Notes under the pieces: generated by a model
Seen by the model: only the letters and a program-made list of their open reading frames with translations
What the model was told of the DNA's origin: nothing
Databases searched by the model: none
Assembly: GCA_012845835.1 (NCBI GenBank)
Contig: JABAKD010000023.1
Span: 26,453,972 to 26,517,971, forward strand
DNA length: 64,000 bases
Direction: 5' to 3'
Source of the DNA: Undaria pinnatifida
Taxonomy: Eukaryota; Sar; Phaeophyceae; Laminariales; Alariaceae
In this document: piece after piece, positions 1 through 11,486 of the stretch
How positions within the stretch are numbered: position 1 is the first letter of the stretch
Layout of the letters: each line of letters starts with the position of its first letter
Position numbers and translations under genes: made by a program

Positions 1-673
1 AGTTTGCGTAGTTGGGAGGGCTGTTCGTGTCGACAGTGGCGGCATTTTATTGTCTCTTTTTTCGATTACTTGGAGCTATAGCGAACAAAAGCCAAAAAGG
101 GGGCATTTGCGGCGATCGTACTCGAAGTAGTTCATGAACAAGCTTTGATCAAAAGTGAGCACCAGCTACACCAAACACATCGAAGAAAGCATACATGTCG
201 TTTTTGAATGATAAACGACCACATACATCTAGACACCATACCCAATGATTACGAGTCATGAAACATTACAATACTTCACAAAAACACTAACTCTTGATCA
301 CCAGGCACAGAACATGCAAAACACAGCAATATCATCAATAAATACTACATTAATTCGTATATGCTTTCACATGCAAACTCGGAAAAACATACTTGTGTAA
401 GTCGCAAGCCAAACGGAAACCCATATAAAAACCCGACGGCCAAATTTGGTTGGGGGTGTTGCGTGTCGTGGGGGGTTTTGATACCAATAACGGTGGTCTG
501 CGCTGTTTCACGGTTGGAAAAGTAAAAGCGTGCGTGGGTTCATAGCCCAACAACAAATTCAAGACAGCACCAGCACCAGCATGAAGGGGTGGCGTTAACT
601 TTGTACTGCTGCCGCTGTCAATATAATGCATGCGCACCTTTGAAATATCTTATAAATACTTGTGGCTATTAAT
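1..673. other. no recognisable gene
   Basis: I see no domain-bearing reading frame, RNA gene or repeat boundary here. The stretch is moderately AT-rich and ends at the first base of the hAT-A1 element. Confidence 0.5.
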
Positions 674-686
674 TAGGGCTTTTCAC

Positions 687-935
687 GGGTCGGGTCGAAT
701 CTCGCGGGTCGGGTCGGGTCGGGTCAGCTGACCCGACCCGACCCAACCCGCGAGATTTTCGAGACGTCTTGACCCGACCCGACCCGACTCGCGAGATTTT
801 GAAAACCTCCTGACCCGACCCGACCCGACCCGCGAGATTTTGAAAACTTCCTGACCCGACCCGACCTGACCCGCGAGATTTCGAAATCCTCCTGACCCGA
901 CCCGACCCGACCCACTACGATCCGGGTGACCCGCG
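687..935 (+). repeat. subterminal ACCCG iteron array of hAT-A1
   Basis: Units of about 40 bp, each a run of ACCCG pentamers followed by a GCGAGATTTTGAAAAC-like spacer, repeat about five times. Sister arrays occupy both sides of A2 and A3. Subterminal iterons are usual transposase binding sites in hAT elements; that role here is inferred. Confidence 0.85.
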
Positions 936-1229
936 AGATTCGGGTTTCATGCTGGTCATGTCAACTTGACCCGTGACATTTCTCACGGGTCAAAGTCGAA
1001 AAGTCACCGGTCAAGGCATGTACACCTCGGTCGGTAGGTTGGTCCTTGGTCCTTCGTACTTTTCCCAGGATGTCGTGTTTTGTGGTTCTTTGTACCGGTA
1101 TTGATTGCAGCATTTTGTGGTGTACGCGGTGTACGCGCGAAAAATGAGAAAGATCGCAACCCACACAACCTCAGTTAGAGCCGGGCCCGTAGCGCTAGAC
1201 CCCCGGGTCGACCCGACAGCTCGGACCCG

Positions 1230-2445
1230 ATGGCTTCTGCTTCCACCCCGACGAGCGAGCTAGCAGTGCTGTCTTCGGCCCCGGCAAGCAGCATAACTAC
1301 GCGTCTGGCAGCAAGCCCAACGCGGGTGGTGGATCTCTCAGCAGGGGCTGCGATCCGCGAGGATCCGGGGCTTGCTGCTGCTGCTGCTGCTGCTGCTGCC
1401 GGTGCTGCTGCTGGTTCGACGACTGCCGGCTTCCTTTCTGGCAAAACGCTGAACGCACGAAGGTGAATGTCGCTGAACTGCACGGCTCGAGGACGTCTGT
1501 TATCTGCGGTTCTTTGCGAAGTTCTTCCCGCCGCTTGACGGCAAAAACGTGCGGTGCACGCTGAAAAAGAATGATGGGAAGGACTGTAACGCGGTGTTCA
1601 AGCACGACAATAAGGGAAATACCGGAACTGGTTCTATGATCAAGCACTTGCGCAGATGCAAGGACGCATCCCACCAGCAAGCTGCGAAGGACTTTGACGC
1701 AGAGAGCAAGAATTCAATCGCAACGAAGGGTGCTCGCGGCGCGGCGCTCCACGAGGCAGGGAAAAGTGAGTTCGTGCTCGCTAGTGGTTAGTTAGACTTG
1801 TACTTGTACTCAAAATTAAATATTCCGTATCCCATATCTTACGATGCATCGGATGATATCTTCTTTACGCGTACATATCAACTGGAACATGCGAATACAC
1901 GCCGTCATACTCTGAATTGTATTGATTACAGTGTACTCTCTGTGTGTTCCTCTCGACAAAAAGTATCATATCCTACTCCTCCATATCGACTACTGCTATT
2001 AATAACACCTGCTGCTCTGCTGTGTATGCTGCTGCTGCTGTATTCTTGGCGTACTCCTTGTTTCTGCACAGCAGACGCCGATTTGTTCGGGCAAGACTCG
2101 CGCAAGCCCATGTCCAGAGAGCAGACGGAGCGGCTGCACCGGAAGAACGTCATTTGGGGTGTGAAAAAACGGGAGGCCATGGAAAGCCATCGACGACATC
2201 GGATTCAAGCTGATCATCGCAGAGTGGGATGCTATGTTCGCAGCTTCCACCCCGTCGTTCGAGACTCTCGACAAGGTTCTCCGGGAGATGTACGGTATCG
2301 CCAAGAAGGAGCTGATCGGGATCCTCCAGAGCGCGCACGCCGAGAATAAGAGCAAGGGGTACAAGGGCCCGTTCTGCAGTCTGCAGTTGGATCTGACGTC
2401 CAAATCCAACTTGGAGTACATCGCAGCGTCAGTTAAGCTCATCAG
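1230..2445 (+). pseudogene. hAT transposase pseudogene (BED finger plus start of catalytic domain)
   Basis: Two exon-like blocks are visible. Block 1 (about 1486-1765) reads RFFAKFFPPL, then a finger with C-x(8)-C before GTGSMIKHLRRC and a following H, which fits the BED zinc finger found at the N-terminus of hAT transposases. It ends at a gtgag donor (1766). Block 2 starts after ctgcacag (2072). It contains AIDDIGFKLIIAEWDAMF and later FCSLQLDLTSKSNLEYIAAS, matching the hAT segment that supplies the first catalytic Asp. The two parts of block 2 are in different frames: a run of six A near 2163 looks like a one-base insertion. The alanine-rich N-terminal stretch from 1230 is also out of frame with the finger. 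After a third possible acceptor (2545) the frame closes within eight codons. The remaining catalytic Asp and Glu and the C-terminal dimerisation region are absent, so the gene is dead. Confidence 0.75.
1369..1412 (+). repeat. CTG microsatellite in hAT-A1
   Basis: A (CTG)n run with one CCGGTG interruption. It encodes poly-Ala in the frame opened at 1230. Longer versions lie at the same place in A2 and A3. Confidence 0.9.
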
Positions 2446-2649
2446 GTTCGTTGTTCTTTCGTTGCTTTCTGACATTTTCGATGCTGGATGTTTTATCTTG
2501 AACAAAGTATTGGTTTGTGTTTTTTTTTGTTTTCCTTTTGTGTAGGGTGAAACTACAGCAGGAATTGTAGCACAAATCGTACCGGGTATAATGTATTATA
2601 CGTGTGGTGCGATGGCTATTTTGCCTCGCGTATTTGGTTTGCAAATCGC

Positions 2650-2860
2650 CCACCAGTCTCTGTCCCTCCCTCCCTCCCTCTCCTCCCTTCCTCCCTCCCC
2701 CCACTTCCCTCCCTTCCTGCTCCACCTAGCAAGTTAGCCGCCAGGATCTTTGGGGCGGTGCGCTGTTCGCGTTTGCAAGCAGAAAGCACTTCCTGGTCGG
2801 AATAGAGGTACGAGCGTAGACCCAACCCACCACCTAACCCTAACCCTAACCCTGATCCCA
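2650..2860 (+). repeat. pyrimidine tract and short telomere-like run
   Basis: A C/T-only stretch (about 2656-2717) is followed at 2835-2853 by about three CCCTAA units, the complement of a TTAGGG-type telomere repeat. It is an internal relic, not a chromosome end, because complex sequence continues on both sides. Confidence 0.7.
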
Positions 2861-4026
2861 ACCCGGACCCAAAACGGGCCAGAAATGGGCGAGAAACGCG
2901 GCTGCGCTAGTTTTTTATTATTATTCCGATCTGCGGACCACCACATAGTCCTCGGCCAATGAGAGAGCGTAAAAACTACCCTCCAAGATCCGGGCGGCCA
3001 CATTGTTAGGTCTTCTGCAGAACTCAGCGGATTTAGTGATTTCTAAGCCCATAAATAACAGCTCTGTCATCCTCTCAGAACTAGCATTTTTTTTTTTTAC
3101 TTTTGACTTTTGGATACTACCTCGTACCATGTATCACATGTCACCACTGCCTACTCTGTACCTGGTATGATACCTGTCTGCTGTACACGTCAGCCATCAC
3201 CCACACCAAATAACCACGAACACACCCACTAGAGCATACCGCGCTTGTTGTGTGCGAGACAGAGCTTCCTCCTCACACAAACGCGACAGCAACAGCAGCA
3301 CCATCAAAACCAACACACCAGCACCACAGCAGCAGCGCAGCAGCAGAGACAGGAGCAGAGGCGGTGGTGACCAAAGGTCGCCGGCGACAGTGTACGTGCC
3401 AGAATTAAAAAAATAATGGCAAACGGGAAAACAAGACCTACCAAATCAAAATAAAACCACTTGCCAAAAATCAGAAGCCATAATGGACGCCCCTTATTTC
3501 TCATGCAGCCATTTCTGGAGCCTCAAAACTACAAAAGTAATCGCTAGAAATGGGGTGTTAGCGCAAAACGAAATTTCAACATAGCACAACCGTTGGTAAA
3601 AAAAAAAAAAAATGAAGCTATTCCGTCTGGCGCTACAGAATTTTTGAAATTTGTTTTGAAATTGAGATATTCGCGGAAGCGAACCGATGGGCACGGATGA
3701 AAAATGATTCGCAGACGCTATCTGTTGGAAAAAGTACCAATCTCGTATATAGCGTTGTGTACCGAAAACATCGTTGCTGCCGTTCGCTGTTGTGTTTCTG
3801 GGTATGAGTTGCTAGCCCTCCAGAGGCGCGGAACCCGACCGCAACACAGTCACGTACATCGCAGAGCACGGGCAACCTTTTCTCCGCACGGCCTGCGTTT
3901 CATCGCTTCCCCACGCCCTGCCGCTCTCGTCCCAGCATATAGTTACCAACTAAAAAAAAAGCCGTCAGAAACAGCGCAGCAAGAGGCTGAGCAAGCTGTA
4001 TGTACGCACGCGAGTACTCGTATTTT
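2861..4026. other. no recognisable gene
   Basis: I see only simple-sequence patches: a T run near 3090, a CAGCAG-rich patch at 3285-3345 and an A run near 3600-3612. No frame shows a known domain. Confidence 0.5.
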
Positions 4027-4262
4027 ATTATAAAAATTAAAATACACTCCAGCTGTGAGATCGAAGATTTCGTCGAAACTCATCTTTGCAAGCTGTGTGT
4101 GATACTTCGATCGCGCGCATTACGAGTTGTGTGTCCTCATTAAGGATATAGGTCGGCGACTCCCCTTACAACTACAGTGTAGCTATCAGGGTCAACAGGA
4201 TGATTTTAGTCAGTCTGTGCGCGGAAACTATAAAACCCGTTTCTGAGGGGGACAAAATCTGA
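4027..4262 (-). repeat. dispersed repeat R1, long copy
   Basis: This segment is nearly the reverse complement of 40030-40262. Shorter copies lie at 11487, 20774, 27825 and 62757. All share one fixed end (CTCACAGCTG followed by a T-rich TTTTATAATA tail when read on the minus strand here) and differ in how far they extend the other way. That pattern is typical of 5'-truncated retroposons; no reverse transcriptase is present. Confidence 0.8.
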
Positions 4263-4560
4263 CAGCTGTGAAGGGAAAGGGGGCCTGGTTTTGATCAAAA
4301 GCGAGCGGGTTTGGAGGGGGGGGGGGGGAAGGGGCAATTTGTGCATGTAAGCTATAAATCCTTTCGAGGGGATAAATCTGACGGTTTTGGCACCAGTATA
4401 TTATTGGGGGCGGGGGGGGGGGGGGGTTGGGCGGGGGGGGGGGCGGGGGCGGGGGGGGGCAGCTCAATATGTGCCTGGAAACTATACATTATTTTGAGGG
4501 GATAAATGTCACGGTTTTGGAAATAATACATCAGTTTATCATGTATATCCTGCGGTAAGT
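4220..4560. repeat. three degenerate poly-G units
   Basis: Three units of about 85-130 bp each contain a motif like GAAACTATAAAA, then GAGGGGATAAA, then a G run. The third holds several runs of 8-14 G between 4408 and 4460. The arrangement resembles the arrays at 9570-10620 and 19801-23290. Confidence 0.6.
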
Positions 4561-5860
4561 CGTACAATCGGTGAGTAAACGTATTTTATACCAGGTACCG
4601 GGTACCATGGTACCTGGTGCTGGTACATTGGTTACAATAGAAGAGCTCACGGCAAAAATGCGGCTTCAGATACACTCCACAATAAGAAGAGACAGAGGCA
4701 GGAAAAGAAGAAGCACCAGACAGAAAGACGGGAGAGTCTCTGATCCTCAGAGGAGCTGTATCCGGCGACTACAGCTAGCTGTCTCTTATTTCTCCTGTCT
4801 GTTTCGTCGGAGCGGGCCGAGGTAATCTATCTGCTGGAAGCAACAATTCTGTGTGTACCGAGCTGCAGCATGCTGCTGCTGCTACTGCGATGGGTCCCGC
4901 AAACGGCAAGGTCAACGAACAAAAAAGGTACAAATGCGCAGGGAATCCACCACCGCCACATCACCAGCCCTCCCCCCCACCATGGCGTAGCTCGGCCGAA
5001 CGCCTATCACGCAGACGAGGGCCGTGTCGGCACGCACCGTCTTGCACGAAGGTCAAGCGATGCTGCGCGGCAATGAGTCACAAGCCAACGTGTTTTCTTG
5101 CTCGGGTGTACTTGACCAACCACAAAGGTGATTAAAGGGCGGGGGAGAAGTTGACCAACCGTATAACGTGGTCGTTGTCTAATTCGGCTCTTACGCATAT
5201 TTTGTGGCTCGATGTAATTTTGCCTTTCAAATTTACATACGTAGCAGCAAATTTTCGTAAATTTGAAAATTGTTTTTGCGAACTGTCGGTAACCGGGGAA
5301 TATAAATGGACGTTATAGTCAAAATTTAAAAGAGCGCAAACACTTCAACAATAGAGAGTTTGCGTTAAAAGATTTCAATATAAAATTTCTATGAAGAAAA
5401 TCGCAGAGCGAACTTTGAACGAAGAATTGTCCCAAAACGGCATGTAAATTCCGATTAGAGTGAACGATCTAGAGTGAATTTGCATAACTTCCATCAATGT
5501 CGACCAGCTCATACGATTGGCCTACCAACACCGTCGCTCTCCAGGCACAACGGCACAACAATCAGAGGGCACGAGGGCACAACCCACACGGCAACACACA
5601 GCAGACACTGCTTGCTGTGCGCTGTGCAGCGGTAGACACAACCCAACAGTGATGCGGAGGCACCAAAGAGTAGCTGGGGAAGCATGGCGCGTACGCGCAA
5701 CCTCAGGGGTAGGTGCTAGTGAGCCAGCGCTCCCGCGCTCTTTACGATGTGACCTCGTTCTCTGCTGCTGCGTAATGTCGTATTCGGTGCTAATTTTGTG
5801 AACCACCGTCGCTATACCACAACGCTGTCGCCGAAGCCTCCACCGCCACCCACGCCGCAT
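4561..5860. other. no recognisable gene
   Basis: Mixed unique-looking sequence with an AT-rich stretch at 5190-5490. No frame shows a domain I recognise. A short palindromic GGTACC cluster lies at 4592-4620. Confidence 0.5.
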
Positions 5861-6135
5861 GGCCGCCGCCGCCGCCGCTACTGCTGCTGCTGCTGCTGTG
5901 CGGCGGCTGTTGTGCTGCGGCTGCAGTCGGTGTCTTTTTCGGAACGTATTTCTAAACAAAAAAATAAAAACTGGCTGTTCTGTTGTGGTGATGATCGTGG
6001 TGATCGAGCCAGGCCGAGCTGCTGCGCCGCAACTCATCTGGCGGGGCCATCGCCACCTCCACCCCCGCCCCACCGCTGCTGCTGCTGCTGCGGCGGCTGC
6101 GGTGCTGCTTCTGCGGTGCTGCTGCTGCTGTGCTG
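5861..6135 (+). repeat. GCC/CTG trinucleotide-rich segment
   Basis: Runs of GCC (about 5863-5880), CTG (5881-5901) and further CTG with GGC (6079-6135) dominate. The long open frames here encode poly-Ala, poly-Cys or poly-Leu and are by-products of the repeats. Confidence 0.8.
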
Positions 6136-6601
6136 CATCTCACTCTCTCGTACGCGTGTTCCAAACGTGTTCTGCGTTTGCTGTTGCGGGAGATCGATGC
6201 TGCTGTGCGTGGATTCTGTACACATCACCCTATGGCACGTTTTTTATTTTATTTGTGTTTTTTTTGTGGTATTTTTATCGCAAACTCAGCCAAATGCATG
6301 CCGGGGCGACTCTGGCCTTTTTCAAGCCTGATGGAAGAGTTTTTGGTGTTTTTTTTTATACGCAAACATTCGAATCGCCCAAAACTTTTCGTGATAGTAG
6401 GTCCAAGGGTCATTCTTATCGACAAACCAAATTTCCAAATTTCGAAATACGGAGGCGTCTGTCTCTTTTTTGGAAATTTAACAGAACCCAGAAAAACAGT
6501 TGGCTACGATTTCCAAAAAAAACGACATCTGGGCCATATTTCACGATTTTCACGCCAGGGGACAGAGGTCTGCAACGGGCGCCGTGTCTCCACGTCAGAG
6601 C

Positions 6602-9569
6602 GTAGGGACAACTTCAAACGTTGACAAGGGAGGTTGAACGTAATGGACGGTAGAAGCAAGCGGTCTGCGCCTCCGGGGGGCGATTCTCCGAGTCGAACTA
6701 GACAACGATTCAGTCAGCCAAACTTCCCTGTGACGACAGGCGGCGGAACATGAACTCGTCGTGCTAGGCATGCTGTTGGTTAGAGGAGGAGCTACACGCC
6801 ATGCTCCCAACACACGTGGTAAACTTTATGAGCCGGACCGTGGCTCATGGGCACAGGTCAGAGAAGATCTCCGTCGGTGAAAAGCTTTCCGGAGGACTTC
6901 GCGGATGTCTGAGGCGAGCTTCGTCAAGTTCGCTGATGTCCTACGCGCAGCTCTGGAAAACTACTGCTGTAGCACTTTGGCAGGTGAAAAAATTAAATGT
7001 TATGATTCCACCTGTCCTCGTACGCCTTTGGTGTTTCCGACTCAAGGTCACAAGGGCATCGGCGCCGCCTTTGCTTGCATGCTTACCCAGACACAGACAC
7101 TTGGTCGACATTAGCATTGGGCATCTGTCATATAGCCTAATATCTGTCAAGAAGGACGGACCTACAGCTTGCGTATCGTCTACCAGGTAGGTACCAGGGT
7201 CGCTGCAAGTACGATCACACTAAAAAAATAAAAAAATATAGACACCTGGAACAGCACTACTCGTACCACCTACCAGCAGCAGCATCTGGTATTAATAGAG
7301 CTGTTTGGGTGTATACTACCGCCGTACAGCTACTCCGTAGCTACGGATAGCAGTACACGATACCGGTATATACCATGTAAGGTCGAAGGTAATAAGTTCC
7401 TGTGCATCAGGAACCGAACTGCAGTGATCAGGGTACGAACACCACAGAAAAAAAACGACGAGTCCAGTATCGTTCATATATAGCATAGGGCAGAGGGTGG
7501 GGAGGGCAGCAGTATTTGCAATGGAACGGAGTGTTCTACATGCATCCCGCTTGTTTATCCTCGAACTGCTGCATGCTCTTCCTGGACTCTCGGTAATATC
7601 GAAATCGCCAGGGATTTTCACGGGTCGGGTCAAATCTCGCGGGTCGGGTCGGGTCAGCTCAGGGTCAGCTGACTCGACCCGACCCGTCAGAATTTCGAGA
7701 CGTCTTGACCCGACCCGACCCGACCCGACCCGACCCGACCCGCCCCGACCCGACCCGATCCGCGAGAATTTTAAGATGCCTTGACCCGATGTTAAGATAC
7801 GGCCTCGAAAGGCCGGTAGGTATCTGAATTTGAGATCATTTGGATGGGTTTCGTATGATAAGGTTGGCGGTTTATATTCGGGGAAGTTAGGAATTAGATC
7901 GGAGGCACGCGCCTCCGATCTCAGAAGCTATCCCGGGCTCTGGTGGAAACGAATGAAGCTACATCTCTACGAAGGAACGAAAGTGAGTACTCTCCGAGGA
8001 CCTGCTCAATTGGCAGACCTGCAGGGGGCACCCTGTGTCCCCCACCTTTAATTTAACACCGACCCGACCCGACCCGCGAGATTTGAAAACCGATTTTGAA
8101 AACCTCCTAACCCGACCCGACCTGACCCGCCACAATTCGGGTAAACCGCGAGATGCAGGTTTCATGCGGGTCAGGTCGACTTGACCCGTGACATTTCTTA
8201 CGGGTCAGAGTCGAAAAGTCACGGGTCAAAGCACGTATACCGCGGTCGGTTGGTTGGTCCTTGGTCCCTCGTACTTTTCCCAGGATGTCGTTTCTATGGT
8301 TATTTCTACCGATATTGTTTGCTGCAGCATTTTGTGGTGTGCGCGCGAAAAAGGAGAAATAAACCGCAACCCGCACGCATGGGCAATTAGCCACGCCCGT
8401 CGCGCTAGACCACCGGGTCGACTCGACGAGCGACCCGACGAGTGAGCTAGTTATCTATGCAGTGTCCGGCCCCGGCAAGCAGCCTAGTTGAGCCGCCTCC
8501 GGCAGCAAGCCCACAAATGGGGCGGTACATCTGTCAGCAGGGGCTGCGATCAGCCAGATTGCGTTGTCTGCTGCAGGTACTTGCTGCTGCCGCTGTGCTG
8601 CTGCTGCTGCTTCGACGACTGACTGCTCTTGCTTTTTTACGTTTGGTCACATTTCGTACTGGTATGATAATTCTCGAGCTATTATAGCTACTATTACTGT
8701 ATATATCTTCCATCTATATGCAGTCTCCAGCCCCGGCAAGCAGCCTAGCTGAGTCGCCTCCGGCAGCAAGTTCACAACTGGGGCGGTGGATCTGTCACAG
8801 GAGCTGCGATCCGCGAGAGTCCGGGGTCTGCTGCTGGTGCTTGCTGCTGCCAGTGCTGCTGGTGCTGCACGCCTTGGTACGAGTAGCTAGCGGTACTGCC
8901 TGGTGATTGTTCTACACGCTGCGATGACATATGATCGGAGCATCGGCACGAGAGAGGCAGGAACTGGTGAGTTTTGTATGATTTACGGATCCGCGGGTCG
9001 GACCCGCGGGGCGCCTGCATGGCAATGGCCCTCAGCTGAAAAAAGTATAAAAGGCGAATACGCGGGCCAGATCCGCGGGTTTGACCCGCGGGTCAGCCGA
9101 AAACAACTCGCGGGTCATTATGGCTTGACCGGCGAGTGACCCGTATCTCGCGGGTCATGACCCGACCCGACCCGCGGGATCTTGAAAACATCTTGACCCG
9201 ACCCGACCGACCCGCGAGATTTTGAAACCTCTTGACCCGAGCCGACCCGCGTGATTTTGAAACCACGGGTCATGACCCGTGAAAAGCCTTGGAAATCGCG
9301 GTCTCATTGGTCGATGCATCGATGGGTCTCAAAGGGGTTAACAGCAGTGCGATCAGGTACACTAGCGGGAGTGACACTGTCGGCGGTGTGTCGGCGCTAA
9401 CATCATTTGTTTTTCCTGCTTCCGCGTATTCTCTCACCCAGGAATGCGTTGCTCGACAACCGGCGTTATTGAGGTGAAAATTCAATTGGCGATGGGCCTG
9501 CGACTGCTTGCTGGGGAGTTCTACCTGGATGTCGCGGCGAGGTTCGGTGTTACGAACAACACGGTGTTC
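6602..9569 (+). pseudogene. PIF/Harbinger transposase pseudogene (H1-1)
   Basis: Exon 1 (about 6602-6983) aligns at DNA level with 17040-17422, sharing the CTTCAAACGTTGAC start and ending with SEASFVKFADVLRAALENY, but several indels break its upstream frame. It ends at a gtgaaa donor (6984). Exon 2 resumes after ctctcacccag (9442) and reads VKIQLAMGLRLLAGEFYLDV then FGVTNNTVF, the helix-turn-helix-like segment before the DDE domain in Harbinger transposases. The phases of the two exons agree (G joined to GA). Homology to copy H1-2 stops at 9569 and a pyrimidine-rich array follows, so the whole catalytic domain is missing. The intron is large because hAT-A2 sits in it. Confidence 0.75.
7609..9291 (+). 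mobile_element. non-autonomous hAT copy A2 with exact 8-bp target duplication
   Basis: The element starts CAGGGATTTTCACGGGTC and ends with the complement of CAAGGCTTTTCACGGGTC, an 18-bp terminal inverted repeat with two mismatches. It is flanked by gaaatcgc at 7601-7608 and again at 9292-9299, an 8-bp target site duplication as expected for hAT. ACCCG iterons lie near both ends (7622-7770 with more at 8050-8170, and 9150-9280), in the same orientation rather than inverted. Between them are two tandem copies of a CTG-bearing segment (about 8460-8640 and 8720-8870). No transposase remains. The insertion lies in the intron of the H1-1 pseudogene. Confidence 0.92.
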
Positions 9570-10620
9570 CCTTCCCCCCCTCCCTCTCCTTTTGTGCTCA
9601 GTTGCAGCTTGGGGTTGATAAAGGGCAGGCGGTATTTGGATTCTTATGACCGTGAGCCGCCACGCACAGCTGCCCTCATGCTACCCCGTAGTTTGGGTTG
9701 CGATTAAAGATTGTAGCTTGATAAAGTACAGGGTGCGGTTCGAGTTCTATATACAAAAGTACAATGGTTTGGCACCCAGCCCTCCCTCGCTCCCCATCCC
9801 TTTGTTTTTGTTTGGAGCTTGTACTTTTGTACAGTGTTTTTATGTTGCTGTCTTAACTAGAGGGCGCCACGCATAGCTAGCTGCCCCCCCCCCCTCATTT
9901 TTGTTTCGCTGACAGCGTGAGTTGAATAGAGTGCACAGCCTGCATTTCTTGTTCTGCATCGGGAAAGTACGTCGGTTTGGCCACCCTCTCGAACAGCTTT
10001 CGTTTGTTTCTCTTTTAGTTGTATAGAGTGCAGGGTGTATTTTCTGCTCTATAACGAGAAAAGACCAAGGTTTGGCCACGCCCTCCCTCTCCTTTTGTGT
10101 TCAAATGCAGTTCGAACTTGATTATTATAAAGTGTAGGATGTAGTTTCTATTACATAGCGAGAGAGTACGGCGTAATAATGACCTCCCGCCTCCGTTTGT
10201 TTTGACTTGCAGGTTGAGCTCGACAGAGCACGGGGTTTAGTTTGTTAAATATACAGAAGACAGCACAGCGGTTTGGTCCCCCGGTCCGTTTCTTTTCGTG
10301 CAGCTTGACCCAGATCGAGTATAGGGTATAGATATTTATATTCAAAGAGGACGCCGAATAGTTCCCCTCTTCTTGTTTGCCTTACAGTTTGGGCTTGATA
10401 GAGGGCAAGGTGTACCTATATCTCGCAAACAGAGGACGCCGCGCCTACGCCCCCCTCCCCCTCGCCCCTCTGTTTATTTCGCCCATAGTTTGATCTTGAT
10501 AGAATGCGGGGGGTAATATTTTTTCACAACCAAAGAACGACGCGCGTCGTCAGACCCCCCCCCGCCTATTTTCGGGTTGGCTTCCGTTTTCACAGAGTGT
10601 AACCGGTTCACGTGGTTTTG
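9570..10620 (+). repeat. degenerate tandem array, about 95-110 bp period, with C/T tracts
   Basis: A motif like CAGTTTGGGCTTGATAGAG followed by GGGTGTA recurs about every 100 bp (near 9602, 9712, 9920, 10016, 10111, 10208, 10301, 10385, 10485 and 10580). Each unit also has a CCCTCCC-type tract. The array replaces the catalytic half of the H1-1 transposase. Its design recalls the poly-G satellite at 19.8-23.3 kb. Confidence 0.7.
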
Positions 10621-11486
10621 AACCTTAAACGCTGTTTCTCGTCAGATGTGTTTGCTCCAAGTTTAGTATGTTTTGGGTGTATCGGTAGTTCTTCTAAGAC
10701 GTGACGGCGAGAGTACCCCTCTAACCTTGGCTTTTGCTCTAAATGCAATGGCATGCAAGGCATTGGCCAACTTTTTAGGATAGCGTTTGTTCCTTCTCCA
10801 TTATCACTCTCATCTTCCCCGCCGTTTGTTCCGCTGGCGGTTCTAATAGGGAGCAGGGTGTACGGGTGATTAAATGGCGGGAGTAACGTTATCCACCTCC
10901 CCCCCGTATTGCCAAACTTGCCAATCCCAGAATATGCCAGATGAGCTGCCCCCTCCCCCGATAGTGGGAAGTTACGCTCCGCATGTTTTGTATTGCGAAC
11001 ATGGGGCCTGCGGGTGTGGACCATGAGGCCTCGAGGGTTGAATACCAGAGCCGAAATAATAGCCGACGTGTGAGATCCGTGTCGATATGATGCATACACT
11101 CCAAGCGTTTTGCGCAAAAAAAAAAAAATGGACGTCTGGAGGCACTCCTTGTGTGGCGTTTCACTGAAACGGCGTTTCACCGAAACGGCAATGGACGAAA
11201 CAGCGCCGTGGACTAAGGCGCTGATGCTCCATGAGAGAGAGCTCCTCTCTATTAGCAACAAGAAAAACCCTACAGTTTTTTTTTGCCGGTTGAGAATCCA
11301 CAATTCGTCCATTTTTTATCACTCAATTTTTACTGCAAAATAGGCGCCCTGATGACGCTCGCTCTCTGTTTCCTTTGGCATGAGGTACTGGTCTTCCGGC
11401 CTGGGTTATCAATAGGAAAACCCTGGCAAATCCACATGCCCAGGGACAACCGTGGTTCTCCTCTCGCAAGGTTGCGTTGATCTATA
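10621..11486. other. no recognisable gene
   Basis: A long minus-strand open frame covers most of this stretch but shows no known domain. A short duplication (GGCGTTTCACTGAAAC / GGCGTTTCACCGAAAC) lies at 11156-11188. Confidence 0.4.

Larger units (their letters stand above)
674..2600 (+). mobile_element. hAT transposon copy A1, transposase-bearing, right end missing
   Basis: The left end (TAGGGCTTTTCACGGGTCGG) matches the ends of copies A2 (7609) and A3 (43202), so the three define one family. The 8 bases before it are ctattaat, but no matching right end with that duplication is present downstream, so the right side is lost. An array of ACCCG units follows the end, then a CTG-rich segment shared with A2 and A3, then two exon-like blocks with hAT transposase features. 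A2 and A3 lack the transposase and carry a duplicated CTG-rich segment instead, so A1 looks like a relic of the coding parent. The right limit given is approximate: recognisable hAT sequence stops near 2570. Confidence 0.75.
6406..9569 (+). mobile_element. PIF/Harbinger element H1-1, left part
   Basis: The left end (GGGTCATTCTTATCGACAAA) resembles the start of H1-2 at 16825 (GGGCCGTTCTTATCGGAGAC). In both copies transposase homology begins about 200 bp further in, which supports these as element ends. The body contains a broken transposase gene; its intron carries hAT-A2. The right part is lost where a tandem array begins at about 9570, and no right end was found. Confidence 0.65.

Noticed and set aside
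2833-2853. Chromosome end
   Set aside because: Only about three telomere-like units are present, with complex DNA on both sides.
5859-6624. Long Ala/Cys/Leu-rich proteins
   Set aside because: They are translations of GCC and CTG runs, open in several frames and on both strands, with no conserved motif.
10608-11312. 234-codon minus-strand ORF
   Set aside because: No motif, unusual composition, and it overlaps repeat-derived sequence; its length alone is weak evidence.
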